A stretch of DNA of 52,500 bases from NCBI RefSeq assembly GCF_964340395.1, contig NC_135550.1, forward strand, positions 20,676,676-20,729,175, written 5' to 3'. Shown piece by piece: positions 15,101-26,200 of the stretch. The translations under genes and the position numbers were made by a program. The stretch is from Glandiceps talaboti (taxonomy: Eukaryota > Hemichordata > Enteropneusta > Spengelidae). Numbering within the stretch: the first letter of the stretch is position 1; each line of letters starts with the position of its first letter. The notes below the pieces were generated by a model that ran no database searches, was not told the DNA's origin, and saw only the letters and a list, made by a program, of their open reading frames with translations.

Positions 15101-17839
15101 CTGTAATTATTTTTTGTGGATGGTGTGACATTATTATTTTTATCTCGATAGTATCAGATTGCAAGTCAGTACATGTTTTGATAGTTAACATTCATATACA
15201 GAATTGCTTTTCGAAAAAGAATCAAATTTTTTAAAAGGCCCTGTGAAGCATTACTCATGTCGTAACTCTTTGTTACATCGAACCTAGAACTGAATACTCG
15301 GTTTATACATCAATCATGAGTTATCATCAACAAATTTCTGCATGGACGATGGACCAATCCGCTTCAACCATTTAGACTGCTTGTGCACAGTGAGTCAAGC
15401 TATCTTGGGAATGGTAATTTAAGACATCACATCAGGAACGTCTTGACAGTTGGAATATCTATCATATTTCTATTCCTATGCACTCAAATTCAGTTTGCTC
15501 TACAATGTCAGAAGGATCCCTGCCATACATGTGAAGATTTACAGCACATGCAGTATCTCTTCCAAAACAAGGGTACATGTACATGTGTGACAGTCTTTAT
15601 CACTGGACAAGCCTTAATACTACACTAAGTGGATACATCAGATATATCTTTCAACATGGAAAGTTGGCAGCATGCCCTGGTCTCATTTTATCACCAAGCT
15701 CATTGGGACTTGTGATATCGGACACTTATACAATATGCCAATGTTTAAAGACTGTTCCACAAGTACCTTTCCTTGATAATATTGATGGCCATATTGACAC
15801 CACTATCAAGATGGTGATAACATGGGTTCACTTTCTACTCACCCTGCTGTATAAGCAATCAAGCCAGTGTTTGGATCACAGTCAAATGTAGCATTGTTGC
15901 TTACTGTTAATCCCAATACTCTCTCAAGGGTAACCTGTACATGAATACATGAAAAAACAAACACAACAGTATTATTATTTTGGGGCTTTACTAGCTACTT
16001 TGTAACTTCACTTCAGGAAAGGACACCAAATTGAAGACCAAGATTGGTTTCAGATACATTCCTGTATTAAGAGGTCACAGTTATAGTATACACACAAAGG
16101 CACTAATGCAATGTCACACTCTCCTTTATAGAACAACTATGCATAACGCTTCTTTCAATTTTAAGCAGAATGCCCACAGATGTACTATGCTCCAATGCAG
16201 ATGTAGGTAACTTTATGAATAAAATAACACAATTCAGGTCAGTACAGTATAGTAAAAAAGTGAGGGCAATAATAACTGATTTCAAAGTTCACTTAGTCAC
16301 ACTCTTGACATTGTTATAAGCAATGAACAGCATAGTGGGAATGCCATTCTGTTTATTCTGTTGCCATCTGAAAGACACAAACGTTTCCACTTACAAATTA
16401 TTAGGTTAGGAATTAGGATACATGTGTTACCAGAGTACACAAGACCACACTCCAGTTAGCCTGAGGTCAAATTTATTTGTTATGCCATGTCGAAGCTTTG
16501 AATCAGTTATTTTTCATCCTATTGTTCATTATTTTGTTTCCCATTTGTCTTTCTTGGATCTTTTGAAAACATGGAGTTCAACAACGCACCAGCCATGTAC
16601 ACAAAATGATAAGACATTCTTTTGTAATGAATTAAGGGGTGGAAGTTTAATTTAATAAAATCATCAACATAATACTTTAATAGACAAAATGAAAGAAATA
16701 TATCAAAAATCACTATGGCCCTATAGGTTGAGGGTTACCAGTTAATGTTAGAGTGGTTAGAGCAATGAAATCTACAAATGTAATACATGTACTATAAATG
16801 TACTATTGAGAGTACTGGACAGGGTACAGAAGAACTTGTTCCCCATGGGTATTCATTTAACCATTCAGAAAAATACATGTATATGATAATCTAAATGAAA
16901 CAATGAACAAATTTTCAAAATTTCATTAATAATACAGGTACAGCTGAGCTGTTATTTTGATATTCTAATACATCTGGTCTACCCACACACTGACTGAATC
17001 ACAACAGGAGGGTATTGACACCTGCAATAATACACATGTGTTCAGTGCCATAGAAAACACTCACCGGAAAGAAGCACCCTTTTTATTATGAGTTATCTTA
17101 TCTACTAGGATATTATGAATAAAAGTGATCATCTCATGCTCCTCCTATGTACAGATTTGCTTAATCATATTTTCATACATGCGCTTTCTTATATTATTTC
17201 GAGTTTTGAATACGGAGAGTTGACAGGTTTCACAGACAAGAGAGTGCCACCACTGTCATAAACATGTAAAGGTGTCTGTCTACCTGTAACGAAGACCCTT
17301 TACATGGATACATGTGTGACATGTCTACACATTTGTTATTGTATCACATGCACAGCTGGTATTTTATCATCATAATTCAATGAATGGTACTGCTGGCAAT
17401 TGTGGCACTTGGCCGACGTAACAACATAGGTTTTTTTTCGACAAGATCGATAACACCACTGACTTCAAGTCATAGGTGTAAACATTAAAAATGTACGAGC
17501 GGCAGTCTCGACTCATTTTTACATGAGGAGAATACGTACATAGCACCTGGAGAGGAACACCCACGGCGATGATTATCTCATTTTTGTGTGTGCGTATAAA
17601 TATGAGCAATATTTGTTTTAAAAGACTAATATAATCGAATCGACAAAATTACATGTTAGTCCACATAATAATATTTCATCAGTCTGAACAACAGAAATAA
17701 TACTTCATATAAAACTCACCCGTTCTCCCAACGGCACGGATTTTGACGCACGTTTCTTCATCAGGGCAGGCGATCTTACAACTTTCCGTACCGTCTGTCT
17801 CTCGGCCCCGTTGGCCGTCGATGGTCTTACATGGCTCAT
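115..17839 (-). CDS. WDR62/MAPKBP1: WDR62/MAPKBP1-type WD40 scaffold protein, 5' part (5 exons, first 142 residues)
   Basis: Coding exons in transcript order: 17720-17839, 15843-15934, 2772-2834, 1197-1254, 115-207. Lengths 120, 92, 63, 58 and 93 nt keep phase throughout, and each is bounded by GT donors and AG acceptors. The start is the only ATG in the first exon that opens this frame; a basic 40-residue leader follows. Later exons carry the family pattern: [14 protein letters not shown], then [13 protein letters not shown], then [19 protein letters not shown], then [13 protein letters not shown] and a GHKFGISCV blade edge. These match the first WD40 blades of vertebrate WDR62 and MAPKBP1, which bind JNK pathway kinases; WDR62 acts at spindle poles and centrosomes. 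Invertebrates usually have one pre-duplication gene, so I do not choose between the two names. The other blades and the C-terminal JNK-binding region lie outside the window. Nothing suggests a pseudogene. Family assignment rests on recalled human sequence. Confidence 0.93.
208..1196 (-). other. Intron 4 of WDR62/MAPKBP1
   Basis: 989-bp intron between the fourth and fifth coding exons, with GTAAGT donor and TTAG acceptor. AT-rich. I see no coding or repeat structure in it. Confidence 0.85.
1847..2536. mobile_element. Non-autonomous PIF/Harbinger-like DNA transposon (MITE)
   Basis: A 690-bp element sits in intron 3 of the WDR62-type gene. Its ends are 43-bp inverted repeats at 1847-1889 and 2494-2536 with two mismatches (41/43); each begins GGGGC and contains AGATCAATAGTTCAATGTAG. 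A TTA trinucleotide flanks both sides (1844-1846 and 2537-2539), as expected for a 3-bp TTA/TAA target duplication. GGGG-type ends plus a TWA duplication are typical of PIF/Harbinger. There is no transposase frame. Just inside the left end is a short direct repeat around GGTGGGTTAGAG at about 1900-1945. The superfamily call is inferred from the ends only. Confidence 0.8.
3912..4023. mobile_element. 112-bp foldback MITE with 7-9 bp target duplication
   Basis: The ends are inverted: CTAGCCTAG at 3912 and its complement CTAGGCTAG ending at 4023. Similarity between the arms continues for about 45-50 bp imperfectly (TTTTGAATT and ATTTCCC blocks appear on both arms). The element is bracketed by the direct repeat CATCAAA at 3905-3911 and 4024-4030, extendable to CATCAAACT because the element begins with CT. 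That is the signature of a small inverted-repeat transposon. Superfamily not assigned. Confidence 0.65.
7463..7490. repeat. Perfect 12-bp inverted repeat with 4-nt loop
   Basis: CAGACCACTATA (7463-7474), loop GTTT, then the exact complement TATAGTGGTCTG (7479-7490). It lies alone within intron 2 of the WDR62-type gene. It may be a cruciform-prone site or the core of a decayed element; no wider terminal repeats are visible. Confidence 0.6.
12057..12104. repeat. 24-bp tandem duplication, two perfect copies
   Basis: The unit AAGAACAATTTAGTTAGATA plus ATTT occurs twice back to back (12057-12080 and 12081-12104). A recent slippage-type duplication inside intron 2. Confidence 0.85.
15935..17719 (-). 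other. Intron 1 of WDR62/MAPKBP1
   Basis: 1,785-bp intron after the first coding exon (GTGAGT donor, TACAG acceptor). No genes or clear repeats. CpG rises in its last 600 bp, towards the promoter. Confidence 0.8.
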
Positions 17840-18610
17840 TTTCAACCCGTATAAATTATCTTGACATCTGAATGATACCGTCTTATGACATGTGATGTAA
17901 TGACCAGGACTACTACATTGGTTTACGGTGTATCGAATCTGATAGATCTACACATATCATTTAACTTGTTCACACCGCATTGCCGTCTGTTCGGTCAGAG
18001 ACTTTCTGATATCAACCCTGTCGTGTCTACGTCTATCCACTCGTCCGTAGAGCTACGTTATACGCTTAGTTCCCACCACTAGGTGTTCTCCAAAATCTAC
18101 GTCGTACAAATCATCCAAAACATTTTTAGTCTGAGGTGAAACGGTTAGAAAAATGATTAATATATTCACCCTATTGTACACTTGCTCCGGACAAAGTCTC
18201 ATCAGAATGACAACAGACGACCGTCTAGCGGCAAATTCGAAATTTTGAAACGTTGAGGGCTCTCTGTTTCCGCTAATACAAACGAGACATCTGATTGGCA
18301 AAAAGTACAAGGGGCGGGGTCACTATTGTCCACTTTCTCAGTCAATCTTACGAGATGATCATCGGGTGGGCGCAATATTCGACTTTGAGTATCATTGCAA
18401 CAGTAAAAATATCTAAGTCCATTCCTCAATTCCCCTCAAGAATTAAAGTGCATAGGGCAAATACAGAATTTTCAGCTTTATTAGCTGACCAATCGGAGCT
18501 CGACTTATAAAACTTAGAAAAGCTGTACTGCGCATGCGAGCATGTATTAACTTTTCCGAAATACTTTTCCGCGAAGTACGGATATCAGCAAATAACGGAG
18601 TCACGTAGAA
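17840..18610. promoter_or_regulatory. CpG-richer upstream region of the WDR62-type gene, possibly divergent
   Basis: The first ATG of the WDR62-type gene is at 17839, and CpG is visibly more frequent here than in the introns. Visible elements: an inverted CCAAT (ATTGG) at 18294-18298 in the context CTGATTGGCA; a CCAAT box at 18489-18493 in the NF-Y-like context GACCAATCGG; TATAAAA at 18506-18512 reading to the right; and TGCGCATGCG, an NRF1-type palindrome, at 18529-18538. The TATA to CCAAT order could drive a rightward transcript as well as the leftward gene. No convincing coding exon follows on the right. These are motif matches by eye. Confidence 0.5.
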
Positions 18611-18938
18611 CTGCAGGTATTACTCAGCCAATTCAGAAAACTAAATTAACATTTCAAAGTATAGATAACAGTGGACGGATATTATTTCAGCAACAGGTGA
18701 TTGTAATTTCATGATCAGTTCCCGATATAATTTCATCTACTTTTGTTTTGACATTAGATTCCCACTGAAAACTTCTTGAAAGTTGACCATTTTTTAGCAA
18801 ACATCACGTTTTCACTGTAATGAGTATTCAGCTATAGCATACCAAATAGGTATTGGTACTACTAAACTTCTGATGTATTTTAATTCAATAAAATATAGTA
18901 AAAGTTGAAATCAGCAAAAACAATTGGTAGAAGGATAA

Positions 18939-18954
18939 GATGGATGGATGGATG

Positions 18955-19000
<46 letters not shown>
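18939..19000. repeat. (GATG)n then (GATA)n microsatellite
   Basis: About four GATG units pass directly into about ten GATA units in the intergenic interval between RPAP1 and the WDR62-type gene. Confidence 0.95.
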
Positions 19001-20258
19001 CACTGAAGTGTGTCTATTTTCAGATTATGGTTCAAGCCATGTAGATCCCTTCACATAATATCCTGTGATGACAAAAACCCAAAGTCAAAGTAATGTTACT
19101 TTTACTTTTTTGTAAGTTTACTTGACTGACATGATAATTTGACACCTGAAACACTCCCATCAACAGAAGATGGTGGTCCTGAACTTCCTTTGCATATTAT
19201 TAGAAAGGATAATTTCACATTCTTTGTAGTTTTGTATAAAAGTCACCAATACTTTCATTGTCAACATCAATGTTCATACTTAAAACAGACCTCGACAGCG
19301 TCAGTAAACAAATTAACCCCTAGATAATAGTTGTATTATATGCATGTTTATACAGAGTAGCTATTGGCCTTCATAAGCTATTAAGATGATCTGGCTGAAC
19401 TCCAACACAATATACGCCATGAACAGAGATTATAGACTATTTTGCCAGCATGCATTGTTGGATGATGTATCTGCAAATTTCAAAACACTATCATGAGTCA
19501 AGGCTGGATGATACTTTGTTCAACAATCTCTTGTTTCTGAAAACATTTTGTAGAGAGAATGCTTCATTTAACAAAGCATCATACTGGTTTCAAATTCTAC
19601 AAAAACATCCAATACAAATCTTTTCACGAATTCTGTATTTCATGATTTTGTTTACACATTTCAAAAATACGTTTTTCAATATCTGTTTGAATTACATGTA
19701 CTAGTATTTGTCTGTTATACATTACAAGTTGAAACACAACCTTTTTAAAAGATTTATCAGTTGGCTTTTCTACTTTCAGTAAAACACATCGATTTACATT
19801 ACAACCAAACACACTGAAACTTTTCTACAATCTTTTTTTAAAAAAATTTAATCACAAACTTCCATATACATGTAAACATCATGTAAACATGGTGAAATGA
19901 TGGATAAGTAAAGTAAACTTCAGTATGATGAGTAAAGGTCTTCTATAGAAAGTGGTATTCAGAATTATACATTAAAACTTTGGGGCAATGTCATCAGATT
20001 TGAAACTCAATATCAATGTTCCAGAAAACAACTGGAAGCCATTTCAAATCAATCCATGCAAGTCCAATCTTGTCACAAGGCCCAGGTTTATGTCCATTGT
20101 TCACTATATAGCCTCTAATGCTATAATAGATATAGTGTTTTTTTATGATTCATTACAGTAATATATCATTTAATAGGCTAGTAAAACCTTGTATCAAAAG
20201 GACATTCACAGACAGAAACATGTCTTAATTGATTGGATTACAATTTCTAACAGTTACA
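19001..20258. other. Intergenic / RPAP1 3' flank
   Basis: AT-rich sequence with no supported gene; the open frames here are short and unlike any family I know. It should contain the RPAP1 3'UTR and cleavage site. No AATAAA is obvious on the minus strand just past the stop. The nearest candidate is the variant ATTAAA at 20169-20174, about 85 nt downstream of the stop, with another at about 19847. Confidence 0.5.
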
Positions 20259-23200
20259 TTATTGATTTTGTTGGATAGACTGTAGTAATTGTTGCCTCTC
20301 TGCTGGCAGTTCTGTAAACATATCAAATCCTGCGAACGAGTCCTTGTTGATGGTTCTGTATAACAGAAGATGTTGCTGAACCTCCTGGGAACAAAATATA
20401 GAATTGTTATTATCTTATCTTTCTAGTATTTTATGAATAATTTACTGTGACATATTCAATAACTTCTCTTGACTTGGTGAAGAAAAATTGTACATAAAAT
20501 ATCCATTTCAAATGATCACTAAACACACTTATATATGCATAATAGAGAGACAGCTTTGAAGTTAAAAATGTGCAACTTTATTTTCGAGGGAATCACAGTT
20601 TGACAACTGTAGTTGCTTTTTCAAACCCTCTTTTTATGTGACCCACATCTTCTGCAGTGATGTTTAAAGTGAGAACATACATCCTTTACAAAATTCTGTG
20701 ACATACAACAGACTTTTTCAAGACTACACAACAGGTACGATCAGAAAAATTAGTAAAATCTGATGAACAATTGGGTATTATTGGTCTATATACCTTTTAC
20801 CAAAAAAAACCCTCCCCCACCCACTCACCCACATATGTACACATATCTCACAGTAGTCTTATGGCCCGGATAGCAGGGCTCGAAATAAAAATAAGGGCGT
20901 TTTACTTGTCCCGGACAAGTGATTTGAAGTACTGGTCAAGTGATTTAGTAGACAGTACTTGTCACAATGGACAAGTAGAATTTCTCACGGTTTTAAATTT
21001 AAAACCTCTGCTTGCTCATTCCAATACAAATAAAACTTTTCCTGTACTGTAGAAACTTTCTCAGTGATATTTTAACATGTATAGAAACATACAAATTATT
21101 AGTCTGCTTAGATTTCCTGGGTTTACTCAAACAGAAAGTAACGTCATGGCAACTCATTGTGACAAGAACTGATCAAAAGGGACATCTCAATAAAACATGT
21201 CAATAAAATTTGTGGACAAGTATTTTCTGATTTGACTTGTCCAGCGGGTAAGAAAACATTTGTCATTATTTCAAGCCCTGGATATGGAAAGCTCCTTTTT
21301 TCTTTTCTTTTTGCAGCAATAATGTTGATTAAGAGCCTTTTAGTTAATAAATACATTCTGATTTTCATTTGATTGCATTATTTTAAAAACCTTTCAAAAG
21401 AAATTATTACATGTAATGGTAGCTAGTGGCATTGTTCATTTGACGATTAAATTATCCAATATACTTCAAGGTCTTTGCTAAAAGAGTCAACCTGCAAACT
21501 TGTAGAAAGCTACAAGGTTAAGCACAGTAAGACAGTCTTGCCACCAACATTTTTTAGTGAATTTAAATGATGTTCTGTAGTTAGCTTTCCATTAGCCACT
21601 AAATTATAGTGCAGTATAACTCTGTCAAAATCAATGTTCTCATTCTATATACTAATGAGAAACTCCACAAACTAAATCCCCAGAAATTTCCAACCCCTCT
21701 GTGTACATTCTGCATGAACGAAGTCGAAAGTTATGAACATTTATTCTCTGCATGCCCATTTTCAGTGTCCCTGTGGAGGAATTTGTTACTTTATTGGGGA
21801 GACTCACTAGAGTTGAGGTCACCACCAAGCAAACTCTGTTTGATTATATCAGATCCGGATGAACCTCTGTTAGTTAACTTTATTAGTTTGCTGGTAAGAA
21901 AACATACTTACTACTGCAAAATGAACAGAACTAAACCAAGTTTTGCAGGATTGGCGTCTTTTATAAGACGGATATATCAGATAGAGAACTTCATTGCAAA
22001 ACAGAAAAACAAAATGACAGTGCATTTGGAAAAGTGGTCTCCTATATTATTATTTGTGCGATAATTGATGTTGTATTCACACAGAAAAAAATACTAGTAT
22101 ACTAGTATTATGTATGACTTGTACATTTAAGAAATATATCCAATAAATTACTATAAATACAAAAAAAAAAATCAATGTTCTCATCTTACATCTTACCTGG
22201 TTTTTCATATCCAATACTTGTTTTAACATTTGATACTGTGCCTTCATTAGTTGTTGAGTTTTGTTCATTTTGGTATCAAACAAGAAACCATTGACATGGT
22301 GTACAGCTATAAGATAGAGAATTGGTGACCAACTTTGTCGGACAAGTCCAGACATTAACGCAAACATGTACATCTGTATAGCTTCAAGGTTACTTTCCTG
22401 TGGCGTTAAGAACCTCTCCACAGGAACAATACACTGCAATAGAGACACATGCAAAGTTTTAGAATCTAGACTTTAGCCTGTATACTTCTGCTACAACAGA
22501 TTAGCACATAGAGAGCTAGCGAGTTTCACAGTTGACAGCATATGAAATAATATTGACTTTGAGAGTCAAGCCTTAGTTTACATTAGCAAAAAGTCATTTA
22601 GTTCTTTGAAGTAATAGCAGACATTACATTGTGAATATTACATTTTTTCATCACTGTTTATAAATAACACACACTGTCAATAACACATTGCGTCCTCCTG
22701 GGTTGATTTTGTCAGTACATGGTAACATAAACATTAAGGCCAGTGGCATATTGTTTTTGGAATAAACATTTATTATCATTTGTAAACTGAGATACCAAAT
22801 TTCATAATTGATAACAAATGAAATGATAGACACTTTGATAATCTATTTTTTGGAATGTAAACATGAAATAAATTTGCATGTAAAGAGACCTAATCAAGTT
22901 CTTTTTTTGATTGACAAGAAATGAAATATTACTTAGAGAATCAAAACTTATGTTAGATGAGCATACAATAAGCAATTAGATTTCACAACTGGCAAATATG
23001 AAATGTACAAACTCAAAGAGTCAAAATATATAGGGACACACTGCTATATCTGAAGAAATAGCAGACTCTACAATGTAAATGTAACGTTTGTTTTGTTGTT
23101 GTATATACAAACAACATATGTTATGTCCACCTAAGTTGATTCTATCAGTAATGTAAACAGGCCAGTGGCCTATCATTTTGCAATAAAGTTTTGCAATAAA

Positions 23201-26200
23201 GTATATATTATAATACATTGAGATACCATGTTTCACAATTCATAACATATGGAATGATAATTGATATAGACTTGAGAATTGAAACTTAGTTTCAGTTTAT
23301 ACATGAAATTACAATCATAATTAGTATAGACAGTGATACTTTGTCACTGTATGAATAACATACTGTGACATAACAATTGTCCTTTTGTCAAAACATTTAA
23401 GGCCAATCACCTATTGTTTTGGAATAAACCATATATCACTATTATAAACAGAGATACCATGTTTTAGAATTGACGACAGATCAAATTACAAAGATTTTGA
23501 TAATACCCATAGATGGTAAGCTTAGAGTTGGGCTATCAAGTTTCACATTCGCAATAAATGAAATGATACCAACTTTGAGAATTGATCACGACTACAATAA
23601 TTACATGAAATGATCTGAAATTATAGCAGACAATGTTTTGTAACTATTACATGTGTTTGTCACTGTTTATATGATTGAGTAATATACACTATCTCCAGAG
23701 GCATTTTGTTTGAGAATAAATCTAAAATACCACATTTCACAGTGGACAACAAGTGCAATGACAGACACTTCAGGAATCAAAACTTTGCCAATAAACTTAG
23801 GATTGATAGTAAAGCATATAGTGGGCAATCTACAGGATAGCAAATGAAATAACAGACTTTTGATAATCAACCTTTCAGTCATAACTGAAATGAAATTAAC
23901 ATAAAGTGAACTATTGTATATCACAATTTGTCTATGAATGAAATATGATAGGTGTAATAAAATTAAATATGGTGTTCAACATACTATACTTGGGTCAACT
24001 GGTTTATGATTATGTTTATTGGATTATACTTTGATATACCAAGCATGGAATTGTAATCAGTGATGGTTTGGAGGTTGGGGGTTAGTTAGGATTAGGGTAG
24101 ACTAAGAATGAGGAGAGGATTGAATCTCCTTGCTTTAACATAAAATCAAGCTGTTTAACTGTATCATTCATCTTGTGTGATCTAAAGGAATTATACAATG
24201 ATATAAAATTTCAGTCAGAAACTAATTTTTTTAAAGTAATTTGCATAATACTCATGTAGACAATCACACTCCGCTGTTGACTTTTAGATACACCCCCCCC
24301 CCCTTCTCCCCATGTACATGTGACAATTTGTCTCTACATTTTGTTCCACCTCTTTTCCTTCCTGCATGACATGAAACTAGACCAAGTACAGTACAAGCTC
24401 TCTCACCTCCTGAATGGGCATTCCCAATGACCTTATGACCTCTTGATGTTCTACCCACACAGCTTTCTTGAGTTCTACACTGTACTTTTGTTGTAGTGGT
24501 AATAATAAAAATGATGCAAAGATGGGATCCCCAAATGATACAGCTCCATATTGTGTGAGTAAAACTACATACCTGCAATGAAGAAACCAGAATAACATGT
24601 AGTTTTGACTCATGTCTTTCGGTCTTAGCATTCTAAACGCCAAAATTTAGTTTTCTTATTTTCATTACCCTCTTCTATTATATTTTTGATGAAGTTTTGG
24701 AACCTTCCTAAACTGAGAGCAAAATCTGGTAAACTGCTCTCTGCACATATAAAATTACTCCGAGGATAGGACCCACAGGCACTTGTTTCCCAAGATATGT
24801 ATCAGAATGTTTCTATCAGAATACAATAAAATGTCGATAATATCGATAATATTGACGTATTTAGCCAACTGTATATGAAAGGGGTAAAATTACACTTGTT
24901 TCTGTGATCGCGCTAAATAAATAAGAGACTCACTCGTGATCACAGAAACAAGTTCAATTCTACCCCTTTCATATACAGTTGGCTAAATACAACAATATTA
25001 TCGATATTATCGACATTTTATTGTATTCTGATAGAAATATTCTGATACATATACCATGAAACAAGTGCCTGTGATAGGACCCCATCAAAAGGCTATGAAC
25101 ACTCAAGTAAATATTACCTATCACCTTCGACAGTATGTTACTGACAATCAAATTTTACATATTTATTTTTTTTCTGTTAAATTTATATATGTAAGTAATA
25201 ATGTTTGAATCAATACAAAATCAAAATCCTGTAAATCTGAAGAGATTTTAATTTTAAAACTGAACAGGCAACAATTTCCTATCTACAGTTTTGGCTGTCA
25301 CTCTCATGGAACACATGAAACCATTCTTTCATTACAAATCTCTATTCAGAGTCCAAAATAAAGACACCTACTTTGAAAAATATTGGAAATTCAAATCACA
25401 CTTTGCAGGCACACTAGTAATATAAATTTAGTATATAATTCCCCACGGCACACTAGTCATTAGATTGTGATGAAGAAATACATTTGTCTTATTTAGTTTT
25501 TAAGGTCACAAATTATAAAATATTTGTAGACTACTAAGAACCGCAATCAGATCATGTCGTGATTTCTAGTACTTGCGTCATCAACATACAAGATAGATTA
25601 CAAGAAATTATAATAAATGGCAATGTTACTCACAGGTCATAAAATGAAGCAACTCCAGGTATAGGAACATTGAAATCTAATTTATCCAGGTAGTCAGACT
25701 GTGTGTAGATTCTCAGTAAGACAGATAGGTAATAATGTACAGTGTCTTCAAGAAACACATCATTTCCTGTAAGATTAGGGGAGTAAAGTTACCAAACCAT
25801 CATCACTTATCGTCATAGATATACCACTTTACCTGTGCTATGCCATCAGAATTTATATCGGTTGTTGTTCAGGGTTCTTAGAATGCAGGCAGTACCACAG
25901 TGTGCACTCTGTTAAAAGTCAATTTCTTGTAACGTGCCATGCTGTGTCCCCTTATATGCTATGTGGTGACTCACAAGAAAACACTCTCTTTTTCTTCGTT
26001 TTGACCAAAAACAAAAACATTTTTCTTGTATTTGAGGACACATTGGTCAGCACTGGTTGGTACCAACTGACACTCATAATAAATGTAACAAATTATGCAC
26101 TTGGTCACAATTTGATATTTCTGTTGCTTTTCAATATCATGACTACTGATAAATATTAACAGTACTATCTAGGCTTAGGAGAACCCTATTTGTTTATATC

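Larger units (their letters stand above)
2835..15842 (-). other. 13-kb intron 2 of WDR62/MAPKBP1
   Basis: A 13,008-bp intron separates the second and third coding exons. Its open frames are short, lack family resemblance and mostly lack splice support, so I see no nested gene. It holds a 112-bp foldback repeat at 3912-4023, a 12-bp perfect hairpin at 7463-7490 and a 24-bp tandem duplication at 12057-12104. The rest is AT-rich, CpG-poor sequence with scattered ACATGTA words. The length suits cis-regulatory content, but nothing specific can be read. Confidence 0.8.
20385..22196 (-). other. RPAP1 intron 26, rich in inserted elements
   Basis: 1,812-bp intron containing a 407-bp inverted-repeat element (20874-21280) and a truncated LINE (21644-22170). 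The remainder is AT-rich without further features. Confidence 0.85.

Noticed and set aside
15383-15891. Two plus-strand frames antisense to the WDR62-type gene near exon 2, one with a hydrophobic run followed by cysteines
   Set aside because: No ATG at a sensible place, no promoter, and overlap with a real exon on the other strand. Best explained as chance and exon shadow.
17885-18510. Cluster of short frames on both strands upstream of the WDR62-type gene
   Set aside because: The CpG-rich promoter has few stop codons by composition; none resembles a protein family.
21609-21643. ATG at the start of the 151-codon frame as a gene start
   Set aside because: It lies outside the LINE insertion boundary; the frame is open by chance across the target duplication.
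24264-24643. Two overlapping minus-strand frames around RPAP1 exon 25
   Set aside because: One is the exon itself with read-through into introns, the other is an out-of-frame shadow.
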